Made by a program: the position numbers and the translations under genes. Shown in pieces: positions 33,855 to 43,080 of a stretch of DNA of 64,000 nt. The first letter of the stretch is position 1. The number at the start of each line of letters is the position of its first letter. A model generated the notes under the pieces. It was not told the DNA's origin, searched no databases, and worked only from the letters and a program-made list of their open reading frames with translations. The stretch lies in NCBI RefSeq assembly GCF_030385785.1, contig NZ_JAUEDK010000017.1, positions 22,061 to 86,060 of the forward strand, written 5' to 3'. Source of the stretch: Crenobacter oryzisoli. GTDB taxonomy: Bacteria; Pseudomonadota; Gammaproteobacteria; Burkholderiales; Chromobacteriaceae.

Positions 33855-35711
33855 TCACTGCGCCGACGACCCGGCCTGCTCAGGATTCACCAGCCAGGTC
33901 GCCAGCGGCGGTAGTGGCAGCGAGCGCGCTTTGACGCGCGCGATCGCATCGGCCGAGATGGGCACCCCCCAGCGCTGGAAATGCATGGTCAGGTCGTGGC
34001 CGGTGATGTCGGACAAGAGCTCGTACAGCGTGTCGGTCTGGCGCTGCCGACTAACACAGATGGCAGCCTGCTCGCCAGCCGGCAGCTCCCGGTAGCGGCG
34101 GTTGAGCTGACGAAAGATGTCCCACCCCTGCTCGGGAAACGCGTAGCGCAACTGAGCGAGAAACACCAGTTTGTCGATGTCGTCGGTATCACGGTCGAAA
34201 TCGAAACCGTATTTCAGCTTGGCGATCGAAGCGGAATAGTGATGTGTGTCGATCAGTTCCGGATGCTTGCGCATGACTTCTGCGATGTAGAGCGGATAGA
34301 GGTTTACCGTCGACTCGATCCCATACCGCTCCGCCCACAGGCAGGTCTGCTGATAGTTGTGGCCGGTCTCGTGCATAACGCCCCAGTTCGTCGCTGCATC
34401 AACACTGGCAAGCTTCCAGTCGAGCAACGTCATGATGGGAAAGTCGGCGTGACCGTAACCGTGGCTGATTTGAATGTCTTCGACCAGCCACTGTTTGCCC
34501 TGCAGCGTGGGGTGCCAGGGCGAGGAACCATCGAAGCCCGCCAGATCCATCACCGCCGCCTGTGCCGCGTCATACGCTCTCATCACACGGGTCGGGTCCG
34601 CGAGCGTACGAACCTGACTCGACGGCACAACCAGCACGGTTTTGGTGCCCTCAAGCACCGCCCAGGGCGCGGGTGCGCTGCGTGCGACCGACCAGTCGGC
34701 GTTGCTGAGCGTGCCGAGTCGAAAATACGGTGCCTCTACTGCGCCGCCGATCGTTACCTGCAGCGTCTCGTTGGTCGACTCGGCCGACTCGACGATCACC
34801 AGCCCACCGTACTGACTGCGCACGAGGTTGGTTCCGGGTTTGAGCGGCACCGATAGGCTGACACGGGTGTAGCGGTTTATCGTCTGGCCGGGTTGGGTGC
34901 GCACGATCACGTCGGTATGAGGACCGACACGTAGCGACACGCCGTCGGTGCGGGCATCGTCGGGCAAGGTGACGGTGAGCGTCTCGCCGGCCGGCGCGTA
35001 GAGCGGGGTCGCGAGCCAGTTGCGCGGCAGCTGGCTCCAGCCGACGTGCGAGTAGCGCTCGAAGCGGCGGTCCAGCATCACGACGGCACTGATGCGCGGC
35101 GCATCTGAGGGTACGTCTCCAGGAAAGACCGACACGTTGCGCGGTGTCGGCAGCGGCATGGTCGGCGGCGTCAGCTGGTTCACCATATGACGCGCCTCTT
35201 CGAGTTGGAGCGAGGCCGTATCGGTCGCGGAAATCGGGTAGGTCACGATCTGCCCCCTACCCGCGTCAACCTCGGCCATGAGATCGGTAAGGCGGGTCCA
35301 GTGCTGCCCTGACGCATCCTGTAATGCCGACACCATCAGCGCGTTGTCGTTGCTTAGCGTCAGCGCCCAGGCGCCGTCGTGCAACGAGCTACTGGACCAT
35401 GTCCATTGCTGTGCAGTACCCCCGTCGCAAGCGGCCAGCGACAGACTTCCTCCCTCGACCAGTTCACCTGCAAGACAGAGGCCGGTCCCAGAAACCGGAT
35501 ACAGCGCCGCAGCACCGAGCATCCAGCGCTGACGGAGGTCACTGCCATCGCAAGTGGCGGCGAGAACCTTGCTGCCATCCCCAGAGACGCACCAGCCACG
35601 CGAGCCGGAAATCAGCATGTCGCCGGATACTGCTGCAGCCTCCGCCAGTGCCGGCCAGCCCAGTGCCGCGACCAGTGCCATGGCTATCGGAAAATCAATG
35701 GGGTGCGTCAT
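33855..35711 (-). CDS. Secreted M60-family (enhancin-like) metallopeptidase with ricin-B lectin domain (618 aa)
   Basis: The N-terminal about 25 residues are a Sec signal peptide (PIAMALVAALGWPALAEAAA). Residues about 28-140 are a ricin-type beta-trefoil with QxW-like repeats (LRQRWML, AQQWTWS, GQHWTR). The C-terminal half carries the gluzincin motif HETGH at about 447-451 with a downstream Glu (AERYGIES), typical of M60-like peptidases that cleave mucin-type glycoproteins. The lectin may anchor it to glycans. The open frame extends upstream through the ppnP region, but the sequence there is an antisense-like shadow, so the ATG at 35711 before the signal peptide is chosen. It is likely a host-interaction or glycoprotein-degrading factor. 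Confidence 0.88.
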   Translation of the reverse strand: MTHPIDFPIAMALVAALGWPALAEAAAVSGDMLISGSRGWCVSGDGSKVLAATCDGSDLRQRWMLGAAALYPVSGTGLCLAGELVEGGSLSLAACDGGTAQQWTWSSSSLHDGAWALTLSNDNALMVSALQDASGQHWTRLTDLMAEVDAGRGQIVTYPISATDTASLQLEEARHMVNQLTPPTMPLPTPRNVSVFPGDVPSDAPRISAVVMLDRRFERYSHVGWSQLPRNWLATPLYAPAGETLTVTLPDDARTDGVSLRVGPHTDVIVRTQPGQTINRYTRVSLSVPLKPGTNLVRSQYGGLVIVESAESTNETLQVTIGGAVEAPYFRLGTLSNADWSVARSAPAPWAVLEGTKTVLVVPSSQVRTLADPTRVMRAYDAAQAAVMDLAGFDGSSPWHPTLQGKQWLVEDIQISHGYGHADFPIMTLLDWKLASVDAATNWGVMHETGHNYQQTCLWAERYGIESTVNLYPLYIAEVMRKHPELIDTHHYSASIAKLKYGFDFDRDTDDIDKLVFLAQLRYAFPEQGWDIFRQLNRRYRELPAGEQAAICVSRQRQTDTLYELLSDITGHDLTMHFQRWGVPISADAIARVKARSLPLPPLATWLVNPEQAGSSAQ

Positions 35712-35752
35712 ATCTCTACGATAGCCGCGGTTAGTCGGCCCTGACGTCTGCC

Positions 35753-35778
35753 CAAAACAAAAGCGGCCTATAGGCCGC
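35753..35778 (-). terminator. Intrinsic terminator of ppnP
   Basis: GCGGCCTATAGGCCGC (35763-35778) is a perfect palindrome. On the minus strand TTTTGTTTTG follows. Confidence 0.8.
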
Positions 35779-35809
35779 CTATTTGTCTTGCAGTCTGTAC
35801 TAGCGGCTT

Positions 35810-36121
35810 TTAGCCGAAGTGGCAGACGTAGTGCAGCGTGTCCGTCACTTCGATCTGGAAGCTGCTGTCGCCCGGCACGTTGAACGACTCGCCGGCCTTG
35901 TAGGCCTTGGCTTCGCTCTCGCCCTTCAGCGTAATGCGGCATTCGCCGGCCACCAGCTCCATGATTTCCGGCGCGCCGGTGTTGAAGGTGAGCGTCGACG
36001 GCAGGATCACGCCGACCGATTTCTTGGTGCCGTCCGCCAGGGTCAGGCTGTGGCTGATGCACTTGCCGTCAAAGTAGACGTTGGCCTTCTTGGCGACGCT
36101 GACGTTATCGATGAGTTCCAT
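35810..36121 (-). CDS. ppnP: Pyrimidine/purine nucleoside phosphorylase PpnP (103 aa)
   Basis: This is a small single-cupin protein of the DUF1255/YaiE family, which phosphorolyses a broad range of nucleosides to base and ribose-1-phosphate. The typical length is about 94-105 aa. Recognisable segments include [15 protein letters not shown] at about 14-28, [20 protein letters not shown] at about 33-52, and the C-terminal [23 protein letters not shown] lies upstream of the ATG. It has its own terminator and appears monocistronic. Confidence 0.93.
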   Translation of the reverse strand: MELIDNVSVAKKANVYFDGKCISHSLTLADGTKKSVGVILPSTLTFNTGAPEIMELVAGECRITLKGESEAKAYKAGESFNVPGDSSFQIEVTDTLHYVCHFG

Positions 36122-36330
36122 TGGTGATCTCCTTGTTGGTGTTTTGACAGGCAGGCAGTGTACCGCGAAATACCATGGTCGCGTTGTGACGCCGGGGGAA
36201 CCAATGCCCGGGACCTTCGTCAGAATGTGCTAACGTGGTGATGCATGTCGCGGCGCACCATGCCGCTGTATTGCCATGTTGTTGGACGCCAGACAGTGTT
36301 GTTCCACCCCTATTGGGAGAGCCGTTGTTC

Positions 36331-37071
36331 ATGGATATCCGCACCATCCGCGAGCAGGCGTTTGCCATGCCGCTGACCAACCCCGCCTTTCCGATCGGCC
36401 CCTATCGCTTCGTCGATCGCGAGTTCTTTATCATCACCTACCGCACCGACCCGGACAAACTGCGCGCCGTCGTCCCCGAGCCGCTCGAAATCGGCGAGCC
36501 GCTGGTGCACTACGAATTCATCCGCATGCCCGACTCCACCGGCTTCGGCGACTATACCGAAAGCGGTCAGGTCATTCCGGTCACCTTTCGCGGCGAGGCC
36601 GGTAGCTACACCCATGCGATGTATTTGAACGACCATCCGCCGATCGCCGGCGGTCGCGAACTGTGGGGCTTCCCGAAGAAGCTCGCCTGTCCCCGCCTGC
36701 AAGTGCATATCGATACCCTGGTTGGCGAGCTCGATTACGGCCCTGTACGGGTGGTCACCGCCACAATGGGCTACAAACACAAGACGCTCGACGCTATTGC
36801 GGCCGGGTACAACCTCGCCAACACCCCGAATTTTCTGCTGAAGATCATTCCACACGTGGATGGCACCCCGCGCATCTGCGAGCTGGTGCGCTACCACCTG
36901 CAGGACGTCACGGTCAAAGGCGCGTGGACCGGACCGGCGGCGCTATCGCTGTTCCCGCATGCGTTGGCGCCGGTGGCCGAGCTGCCGGTGCTTGAGGTTG
37001 TCGAGGCACGCCACATCGTAGCCGACCTGACCCTTGGCTTGGGTGAAGTGGTCTTCGATTATCTGGGTTAA
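36331..37071 (+). CDS. adc: Acetoacetate decarboxylase (246 aa)
   Basis: The enzyme decarboxylates acetoacetate to acetone and CO2 through a Schiff-base lysine. The active-site region [13 protein letters not shown] (about residues 108-120) and the FEFIRMP-like segment [20 protein letters not shown] are characteristic, and the length matches the family (about 245). GGGAGA precedes the ATG at 36331; an earlier in-frame start adds a non-conserved Cys/Trp-rich tail. It is followed after 17 nt by 3-hydroxybutyrate dehydrogenase and then by a patatin, a common operon around short-chain hydroxyacid and polyhydroxybutyrate metabolism. Confidence 0.92.
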   Translation: MDIRTIREQAFAMPLTNPAFPIGPYRFVDREFFIITYRTDPDKLRAVVPEPLEIGEPLVHYEFIRMPDSTGFGDYTESGQVIPVTFRGEAGSYTHAMYLNDHPPIAGGRELWGFPKKLACPRLQVHIDTLVGELDYGPVRVVTATMGYKHKTLDAIAAGYNLANTPNFLLKIIPHVDGTPRICELVRYHLQDVTVKGAWTGPAALSLFPHALAPVAELPVLEVVEARHIVADLTLGLGEVVFDYLG

Positions 37072-37088
37072 CCGAAAGGAGCACTGCA

Positions 37089-37871
37089 ATGCAACTGAAC
37101 GGAAAAGTCGCACTGATCACCGGCGCAGCCAGTGGCATCGGCAAGGAAATCGCCATCGTCTATGCCAAGGCCGGCGCCTCGGTGGCGATTGCCGACATCA
37201 ACCTGGACGCTGCGCAGAAGACCGCCGACGAGATCAAGGCCGCAGGAGGCAAGGCGATCGGCGTGGCGATGGACGTTACCAATGAGGAAGCGGTCAATGC
37301 CGGCACCAAGGCGGTGGTCGATGCATTCGGTCAGCTCGACATCCTGATTTCGAACGCAGGCATCCAGATCGTTAACCCGATCATCAACTACAGTTTCGCC
37401 GACTGGAAGAAAATGCAGGCCATCCACGTCGATGGCGCTTTCCTCACCACCAAGGCCGCGCTGCGATACATGTACAAGGACAAGCGCGGCGGCACGGTGA
37501 TCTATATGGGCTCGGTGCACTCGCACGAGGCCTCACCGCTGAAATCGGCGTACGTTGCCGCCAAACACGCCCTGCTCGGCCTCGCACGGGTGCTCGCCAA
37601 GGAAGGCGCCGAGTACAACGTCCGCTCGCACGTGATTTGTCCGGGCTTCGTGCGCACACCGCTGGTCGACAAGCAGATTCCCGAACAGGCCAAGGAGCTG
37701 GGCATCAGCGAGGAGGAGGTAGTCAGGCGGGTGATGCTGGGCGGCACGGTGGATGGCGTGTTTACCACCGTCGACGATGTGGCACAGACTGCGCTGTTCC
37801 TCGCCGCGTTCCCAAGCGCGGCGCTGACCGGCCAGTCGTTCATCGTTAGCCACGGCTGGTATATGCAATAA
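37089..37871 (+). CDS. bdhA: 3-Hydroxybutyrate dehydrogenase (260 aa)
   Basis: An NAD-dependent short-chain dehydrogenase interconverting 3-hydroxybutyrate and acetoacetate. The cofactor motif TGAASGIG lies at residues 11-18, followed by NAG at about 90-92 and the catalytic Ser, Tyr and Lys ([20 protein letters not shown] at about 140-160). The C-terminal segment [14 protein letters not shown] is typical of this subfamily. AAAGGAG precedes the ATG. Its product acetoacetate is the substrate of the upstream enzyme, so the pair channels 3-hydroxybutyrate toward acetone, or acetoacetate back to 3-hydroxybutyrate. Confidence 0.92.
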   Translation: MQLNGKVALITGAASGIGKEIAIVYAKAGASVAIADINLDAAQKTADEIKAAGGKAIGVAMDVTNEEAVNAGTKAVVDAFGQLDILISNAGIQIVNPIINYSFADWKKMQAIHVDGAFLTTKAALRYMYKDKRGGTVIYMGSVHSHEASPLKSAYVAAKHALLGLARVLAKEGAEYNVRSHVICPGFVRTPLVDKQIPEQAKELGISEEEVVRRVMLGGTVDGVFTTVDDVAQTALFLAAFPSAALTGQSFIVSHGWYMQ

Positions 37872-37880
37872 GGAGACGGC

Positions 37881-39083
37881 ATGGCGACAAGCACGCTCAA
37901 CGCCGCCTGCCATGTAGGCGCGGACCTCTACCAGAGCCCGCGTCTGCCAGCCGACCACCGCTACCAAGTGGTCGCGCTGGTCTTGCAGGGCGGCGGCGCG
38001 CTCGGCTCGTACCAAGCTGGGGTGTATCAGGGCTTGGCCGAGGCGGATCTGCATCCTAACTGGGTGGCCGGCATCTCGATCGGCGCACTCAACGCGGCGA
38101 TCATCGCCGGTAACCCGCCCGAGAGGCGCGTCGAACGACTGCAGGAGTTCTGGCAAACCATCTGCCAGCCACCATTCCTGCCCCCCAGCCCCTTGGGGCA
38201 GATGAGCTTTCTCAGGGATTGGCCCGAGCCGCTAATCGGCCTGTACAACGGCTGGGAGGCATGGCGCGCGCTGACTGAAGGGCAAAACGGCTTCTTCGTG
38301 CCGCGCACGCCTTTCAACACCGACGGCCCAGCAGGCCCGGGCAATGCCAGTTACTACGACACCGCTCCGCTGAAGAGCACGCTCGTGGCGCTGGTCGACT
38401 TCGACCGGCTCAACGATACCCGCGAGATGCGCGTATCGGTCGGCGCGGTGAACGTGAAAACCGGCAACTTCGTTTACTTCGACAATACCAAGGAACCCTT
38501 GTGCGCCGAGCATTTCATGGCGTCCGGCGCGCTGCCGCCGGGTTTTCCGGCGGTGGAGATCGACGGCGAGTACTACTGGGACGGCGGCGTGGTGTCGAAC
38601 ACGCCGCTACAACAGGTACTGACCACCACCCCGCGCAAGAATTCGCTGGTCTTCCAGGTCGACCTATGGAGCTCTCATGGTTCACTGCCGACCGACCTAT
38701 CCAAGGTGGCATTGCGTCAGAAGGACATCCAGTACTCGAGTCGAACCCGGATGATCACCACGTATATGGCGAACATGCAGAAGCACCGCCGATTGCTACG
38801 CGAGCTGATGCAGCTGGTGCCCGAAGACGTCCGCAAGGACAACCCCTGGTACCGACGCGCCGCGGAAGAGGCCTGCGACCGGCTCTTCAACGTGATCCAT
38901 CTGATCTACAAGGAAAAGAATTGTGAAGGGAGCTACAAGGACTACCAGTTCGGAGCACTGACGATGCGTGAGCACTGGGCTAGCGGCCTGGCTGATATCG
39001 AGCACAGCCTGGCACACCCCGAGTGGCTCGACATGCCGCCGCCCGAGACCCCGTTCATTACTCACGACGTGCACCGTTTCTAA
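37881..39083 (+). CDS. Patatin-like phospholipase with DUF3734 C-terminus (400 aa)
   Basis: A serine hydrolase with oxyanion loop LQGGGALGSYQAGVYQGL at about residue 34, nucleophile Ser in GISIGALNAAI at about 64 and Asp in DGGVVSNTPL at about 235. The last about 120 residues correspond to DUF3734. It lies 9 nt after bdhA with AAGGAGA upstream, so it is in the same operon. Members of this group occur with 3-hydroxybutyrate dehydrogenase in polyhydroxybutyrate-forming bacteria; a role at the granule surface or as an esterase is plausible but not shown by the sequence. Confidence 0.88.
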   Translation: MATSTLNAACHVGADLYQSPRLPADHRYQVVALVLQGGGALGSYQAGVYQGLAEADLHPNWVAGISIGALNAAIIAGNPPERRVERLQEFWQTICQPPFLPPSPLGQMSFLRDWPEPLIGLYNGWEAWRALTEGQNGFFVPRTPFNTDGPAGPGNASYYDTAPLKSTLVALVDFDRLNDTREMRVSVGAVNVKTGNFVYFDNTKEPLCAEHFMASGALPPGFPAVEIDGEYYWDGGVVSNTPLQQVLTTTPRKNSLVFQVDLWSSHGSLPTDLSKVALRQKDIQYSSRTRMITTYMANMQKHRRLLRELMQLVPEDVRKDNPWYRRAAEEACDRLFNVIHLIYKEKNCEGSYKDYQFGALTMREHWASGLADIEHSLAHPEWLDMPPPETPFITHDVHRF

Positions 39084-39093
39084 CGCAGAAAAT

Positions 39094-39131
39094 AAAACAA
39101 ATAGCCCCTAGATCTAGGGGCTATTTGTTTT
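39094..39131. terminator. Perfect 38-nt palindromic terminator after the adc-bdhA-patatin operon
   Basis: Positions 39094-39112 and 39113-39131 are perfect reverse complements (19 bp each), centred on TAGATCTA, with A-rich and T-rich outer ends. The outer T-run makes it an efficient terminator on either strand. Confidence 0.9.
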
Positions 39132-39339
39132 TAATAAATCCATATTTAATAAAAAGTTATTTTTCACAAAACACTATTTAAGTAAAAACCATTTTTTATG
39201 AGTGCATTTATGACGATAGCACGCATGTTTCGTGATTAAGCGCAGGGAATCAGGACGCCACCTGTCGGTACATGCGTTGGTTGGCAAACCGGGCTATACA
39301 ATTCTTGTGAAAAACAAATTTATCGGGAAAGGAGGTTGC

Positions 39340-40086
39340 ATGTTCCCTAATAAACTCGTGATCACGCTCGCGCTGACGACGTTGCTAATCATGCCATTTT
39401 ATGCGGTGGCGGAAACCATTGAGCCTGATGCGTTGGCGGCACTTAAGCACATGGGCAACTACCTTCGAAGCTTGAAGTCGTTTTCTATCCAAGCCCGGTC
39501 AGCAACCGATTTGGTACTCGACAACGGGCAAAAAATCCAATCCGACAGTTCTCTCCGTCTGAGTGCTGTACGCCCGAACAAACTGTACTTTAATAGCACC
39601 TCGGCGCTACGTTCGCGTGAATTGTTTTACAATGGCAAGACCCTAACGGTATACACGATTGGGGCGCCTTACTATGCCCGCGTAACCGCTCCGCCAACCA
39701 TAGGTGCCCTACTTGATGTCGCAGCCAAGAACTACGGAATTGAGTTTCCATTGGCCGACCTGTTCTACTGGGGAACAGACAAGGACAACGAGAGCAAGTT
39801 GACTGGTGCATTGCGAGTGGGGCCGGAGCTGATAAATGGCAAGAGTTGCCAACTTTATGCTTTTAGGCAGGAAAATGTTGACTGGCAAGTATGCATGACA
39901 GAAGGCCATGAAATTTTGCCAATAAAACTGGTTGTGACCACAACCAACGATCCTGTACAGCCTCAGCATGTGACTTATCTACAATGGGATGTAAAAGCCA
40001 GGTTGGCAGAAAGCGCTTTCGAATTTCACCCCCCAAAAGGAACGCAACATGTTGAGTTAGCGCCACAACCGACGAGTAATCAATAA
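39340..40086 (+). CDS. Secreted DUF2092-type protein (248 aa)
   Basis: A signal peptide is evident (LVITLALTTLLIMPFYAVAE). The mature part is a LolA/outer-membrane-lipoprotein-sorting-like beta-rich domain of the DUF2092 type, with the pattern LKSFSIQARSATDLVLDNGQ followed by RPNKLYFNSTS and FYNGKTLTVY. Known members are periplasmic and of unknown role. AAAGGAGG lies ahead of the ATG at 39340, which decides the start against an earlier in-frame codon. It is co-transcribed with the next secreted protein (15-nt gap). The upstream 200 bases are AT-rich and without genes. Confidence 0.82.
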   Translation: MFPNKLVITLALTTLLIMPFYAVAETIEPDALAALKHMGNYLRSLKSFSIQARSATDLVLDNGQKIQSDSSLRLSAVRPNKLYFNSTSALRSRELFYNGKTLTVYTIGAPYYARVTAPPTIGALLDVAAKNYGIEFPLADLFYWGTDKDNESKLTGALRVGPELINGKSCQLYAFRQENVDWQVCMTEGHEILPIKLVVTTTNDPVQPQHVTYLQWDVKARLAESAFEFHPPKGTQHVELAPQPTSNQ

Positions 40087-40100
40087 AAGGAGTGCAAGCT

Positions 40101-40586
40101 ATGTCCCAATCTAAATTTCGCTCTGCACAGCTGATATTGCTCCTCGTATGTAGTGCGCTGGCTGTTGAGCCAGCACTGGCTAGAAGGGGCGGAGGTGTCT
40201 CGTCCCCTCGTCCAAATGCAAGCGTAGCCAATCGCCCCCCAATCCCCAATAACACCCGCAATGTACGTACGAATGACCGCAATGCAACAATGAACAATAA
40301 TGTGAGAGTAAGTCGTGAGGCCAACGTCAACGTCAATAAAAACGTTAACGTTCAGGGGAATAATGGTTGGAATGACGACTACCACCCCGTTGCAACTGCA
40401 GCAGCGGTGGGTGCGACGGTCGCGGTCACCGCTGCCGTTGTTGGTAACGTAGTTCACTCTATTCCACCAAGCTGCACCGCCGTTATGGTAGGTAACGTTG
40501 CCTACCAACAATGCGGCAGCACATGGTACCAGCCGCAATATTCCGGTACATCAGTGCAATATGTCGTGGTGAACCCACCACAATAA
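40101..40586 (+). CDS. Small secreted Asn/Val-rich protein (161 aa)
   Basis: A signal peptide (LILLLVCSALAVEPALA) is followed by an Asn/Arg-rich low-complexity part with repeated NVNVN units (residues about 40-90). Next comes a hydrophobic Ala/Val stretch (VATAAAVGATVAVTAAVVGN) and a C-terminal domain with two Cys (SCTAVMVGNVAYQQCGSTWY) ending in QYVVVNPP. That last domain occurs with DUF2092 partners in other genomes, as far as I recall. AAGGAG precedes the ATG. It is the second gene of a two-gene secreted-protein operon of unknown function. Confidence 0.75.
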   Translation: MSQSKFRSAQLILLLVCSALAVEPALARRGGGVSSPRPNASVANRPPIPNNTRNVRTNDRNATMNNNVRVSREANVNVNKNVNVQGNNGWNDDYHPVATAAAVGATVAVTAAVVGNVVHSIPPSCTAVMVGNVAYQQCGSTWYQPQYSGTSVQYVVVNPPQ

Positions 40587-40792
40587 AAAATTACTCGTTA
40601 AGAAAAACTGGATGCAGATACATCCCCGCTTGTTTTGTGTCTCCACTACAAGCGGTAGCCCGTCCCTCTCTAAATAGTGTCTGACGAGGTTGAAATAGCT
40701 CCGTTTAGCGCCCGAAGCTCCACCCCTCACTTTTGGCTGCGATGACCGCTGCAAAGCCGCTGAGTCAGGGGCTTTCATCATGCCTATTAGCC

Positions 40793-41791
40793 TTAGCGCT
40801 TCAGGACCAGGGCCCCGCTTCCATCGGTCGTTCGGCTCTTGATCGCACCGCGGTCCACGCCGGTCAGCGTGGCGAACAGGTCGCGGGTGAATACCCGGTT
40901 TCCAAAGAACCAGGAGTGGCTCTGCAGGCCGAGAAATGCCGCCTGATCGGCCGCTGCCACCGATGGCTCGTTGCTGAGGTGCTGATAGTAGGCGGAACAG
41001 TCAACATTGACCGCCTTCGTTGGTGAATCGGCCGGCAGCCCTACCCGCCCGGCCCGAGGCTCGACGCCCAGCCGCTTCACATTGGACAAGTCGAGCGCCT
41101 CGTCGTGGCGATTGCTGTAGTTAGTCAGCCGCATGCAGTGCCGATAGACCGACTCGCCGCTGGGGTTGTCGGCCGCCAGTGAGTTGGACGACACATCGGC
41201 GGCCGCAAACAGAATCTGGCTGACGCTCCAACCGCTGTTGAACATCGCGGTGTCGTCGGCGTCATCGAACGCCTCGCGGACCACCAACGCGCCGGTAGAG
41301 TGACCGAGCAAATGGATATTGATCGCACAATCGGGCGTTTGCTTGCCTGACAGATAGCTGATGCCCGAGTTGACCAGCTCGATTGCGCTGCGTTTGGCGC
41401 GGTGCCGGTCCGGCAGGTAGGCGAGCGCTTTGTCGTCGCTTGGCCAGTCGAACGACACCACCACGCCGAGAAAGCCGAGTGCGCGCAGGTCTTGGGTCAG
41501 GAGACGGTGACGCTGCATTACCTCGGTCTCGCTCAGGTTGTAACCGTGGACAATGAACAGGATGTCACCCCGCTCCTCGCCCTGCGCGCTCTGCCAGATC
41601 GATCGTGCCCGCACCGCCTTGTACCAGCCGTTGGCGGCCACTGCATCGCCAGGCAGCGGATCTTCCCCGTCGGGCACCATCAGGAACCGGGGCTGCCCTA
41701 TGTCGGCGATAAACCGGCCAGCGCGCACTGCCCGTACCGACATTACGTACTCGTACTGGTCAAGTTGGGTATTTTGCTGATTGATCATCAT
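40793..41791 (-). CDS. Alpha/beta hydrolase, DUF900/COG4782-like (332 aa)
   Basis: The alpha/beta-hydrolase fold is shown by DILFIVHGYNLSETEV (oxyanion region, about residue 78) and the nucleophile elbow LLGHSTGALVV (Ser at about 172). These esterase-like proteins with a strand preceding HGYN are often annotated as DUF900. A catalytic His is probably in the C-terminal LQSHSWFFG. The start at the tandem ATG at 41791 is chosen for the upstream CGGGAG. The substrate is unknown and no operon partner is evident. Confidence 0.78.
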   Translation of the reverse strand: MMINQQNTQLDQYEYVMSVRAVRAGRFIADIGQPRFLMVPDGEDPLPGDAVAANGWYKAVRARSIWQSAQGEERGDILFIVHGYNLSETEVMQRHRLLTQDLRALGFLGVVVSFDWPSDDKALAYLPDRHRAKRSAIELVNSGISYLSGKQTPDCAINIHLLGHSTGALVVREAFDDADDTAMFNSGWSVSQILFAAADVSSNSLAADNPSGESVYRHCMRLTNYSNRHDEALDLSNVKRLGVEPRAGRVGLPADSPTKAVNVDCSAYYQHLSNEPSVAAADQAAFLGLQSHSWFFGNRVFTRDLFATLTGVDRGAIKSRTTDGSGALVLKR

Positions 41792-42061
41792 CGCTCCCGA
41801 GTCCAGTTTTGGGTATAGCAATCGGCGCTGATTATGCTGGACGACTTGCGCTGGCGATCTGCAGAGGGCCGCCAAGCGGCACATGCTCCGATGGAGAAGA
41901 TTCATGGCGCCATCGTGAGCGTGCATCGATCGCCTGAGCTGGCTTGGCTACTCGGACTAGTCCCACATCCAGTGTCAAACGCCTTTGGCCAGCCTTGCCC
42001 GCCCCACGATGACCTACACTGGAAACAGGCCGTCGTTGTTTCGCGGCCGAGGAGTTACGCC

Positions 42062-42265
42062 ATGAAAACACTGCGGAAACAAGGCGGCTGGTACAACGGT
42101 TTGATGATGTTCGCGATCGTGATAGCGATCGTAGTGTTCGCGGCGCAACCGTGGATTCTGCTCGCCATGCTCGTGACACTCGGCGTGGTGTACGCACTGC
42201 AGCTGCTCTCGCAGGGCATCGAACATTGGCGGCATCATCACAAGCCGCCGGGCCATGCCCACTAA
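42062..42265 (+). CDS. Small membrane protein (67 aa)
   Basis: This protein begins MKTLRKQGGWYNGLMMFAIV and contains one long or two short hydrophobic segments (about residues 13-45), ending in a His-rich basic tail (HWRHHHKPPGHAH). GAGGAG precedes the ATG, supporting translation. The upstream in-frame extension is rejected as a shadow of the hydrolase promoter region. The His-rich tail could bind metal. No family is recognised. Confidence 0.62.
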   Translation: MKTLRKQGGWYNGLMMFAIVIAIVVFAAQPWILLAMLVTLGVVYALQLLSQGIEHWRHHHKPPGHAH

Positions 42266-42593
42266 ATATCTCTTGTCATCAGGCGGCCTATCGGTCGCCT
42301 TCTCATCCCCACACCGGAAATTGCCTAGTTTTCACATCGGCATCGACTGTTTTCACGATTGATGACATATGAGACACGGGGCTTGCTACCGTTCGTCGGA
42401 GCAATGGCCTTCCGCACCGCAAAAATCCTGTATGGCCTACCTCCCGTCCAAGGCTTTCACAATGGGGGTTGCTCCAAAGAGCTCAGACTCTGTGCACTGC
42501 AACACTCGGAAATCAATGACAAATTTTTAATTTGTGATTTTGGAAACATCATCCACGATGATATCTCCCACGGCAGTTATCGGAGATCCAGCA
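42266..42593. other. Intergenic stretch with one inverted repeat
   Basis: No supported gene. An inverted repeat ACAAAT/ATTTGT (42519-42535, 5-nt spacer) stands about 60 nt upstream of the 63-aa gene and could be an operator. A weak hairpin at about 42281-42303 follows the small membrane protein. Confidence 0.35.
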
Positions 42594-42785
42594 ATGAATT
42601 ACCGAATTGAACGTGAGTTAGACGCCAAGGGCGGCTTTATTGGTTGGGCGGTCATAGAGACTGCTGGCGCAGTGCGGGCGGGGCCGTTTCCCCTCCATGC
42701 GATGGCTGAGGACGAAGTGTATCGTCTGATGTTGCGTGATGATGTATCGCTGTGGCACGAGCACGACGACTATCTGCCTGAATGA
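42594..42785 (+). CDS. Small hypothetical protein (63 aa)
   Basis: A compact acidic cytoplasmic protein beginning MNYRIERELDAKGGFIGWAV and rich in Asp, Glu and His at the end (LWHEHDDYLPE). GGAG precedes the ATG at 42594; the longer frame begins in unlikely sequence. No family is recognised. A hairpin with a 9-bp stem (AAGACCGGG at 42875-42883 with CCCGGTCTT at 42905-42913) lies about 90 nt downstream and probably terminates it. Confidence 0.55.
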   Translation: MNYRIERELDAKGGFIGWAVIETAGAVRAGPFPLHAMAEDEVYRLMLRDDVSLWHEHDDYLPE

Positions 42786-42874
42786 GTCGTCCAGCGTCGA
42801 CCAATGCCAAGACGCGACGACATGAGCATCGTCCGCTAACAATTTCACTCAGACCTCACTACCAATCCTTCATC

Positions 42875-42913
42875 AAGACCGGGTCGGCGTCCTGTGACGC
42901 ACGGCCCGGTCTT
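42875..42913 (+). terminator. Hairpin downstream of the 63-aa gene
   Basis: AAGACCGGG and CCCGGTCTT pair perfectly across a 21-nt loop that itself can pair in part. The T-run is short. Confidence 0.5.
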
Positions 42914-42989
42914 CGTTATGTCGTCCCTGTATCAATCGTGAAGTAGCACCACAATACAGGCCGTGTCCCATTTTGCTGGTGCAGAAAAA

Positions 42990-43020
42990 TTCGGCCAACC
43001 TCATTGCAAGGCTGGCCGAA
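42990..43020 (-). terminator. Intrinsic terminator of dbpA
   Basis: TTCGGCCA (42990-42997) and TGGCCGAA (43013-43020) pair. On the minus strand TTTTTC follows the stem. Confidence 0.75.
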
Positions 43021-43080
43021 AGCAAGGGCTGGCTACCATTGCGCTCACAGCAGAGCCCCTCCGCTGAGAGGCTTTGAAGT

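Noticed and set aside
35712..36062. N-terminal extension of the M60 peptidase frame through ppnP
   Set aside because: It overlaps ppnP on the same strand in another frame, lacks conserved features, and a signal peptide begins at the internal ATG at 35711.
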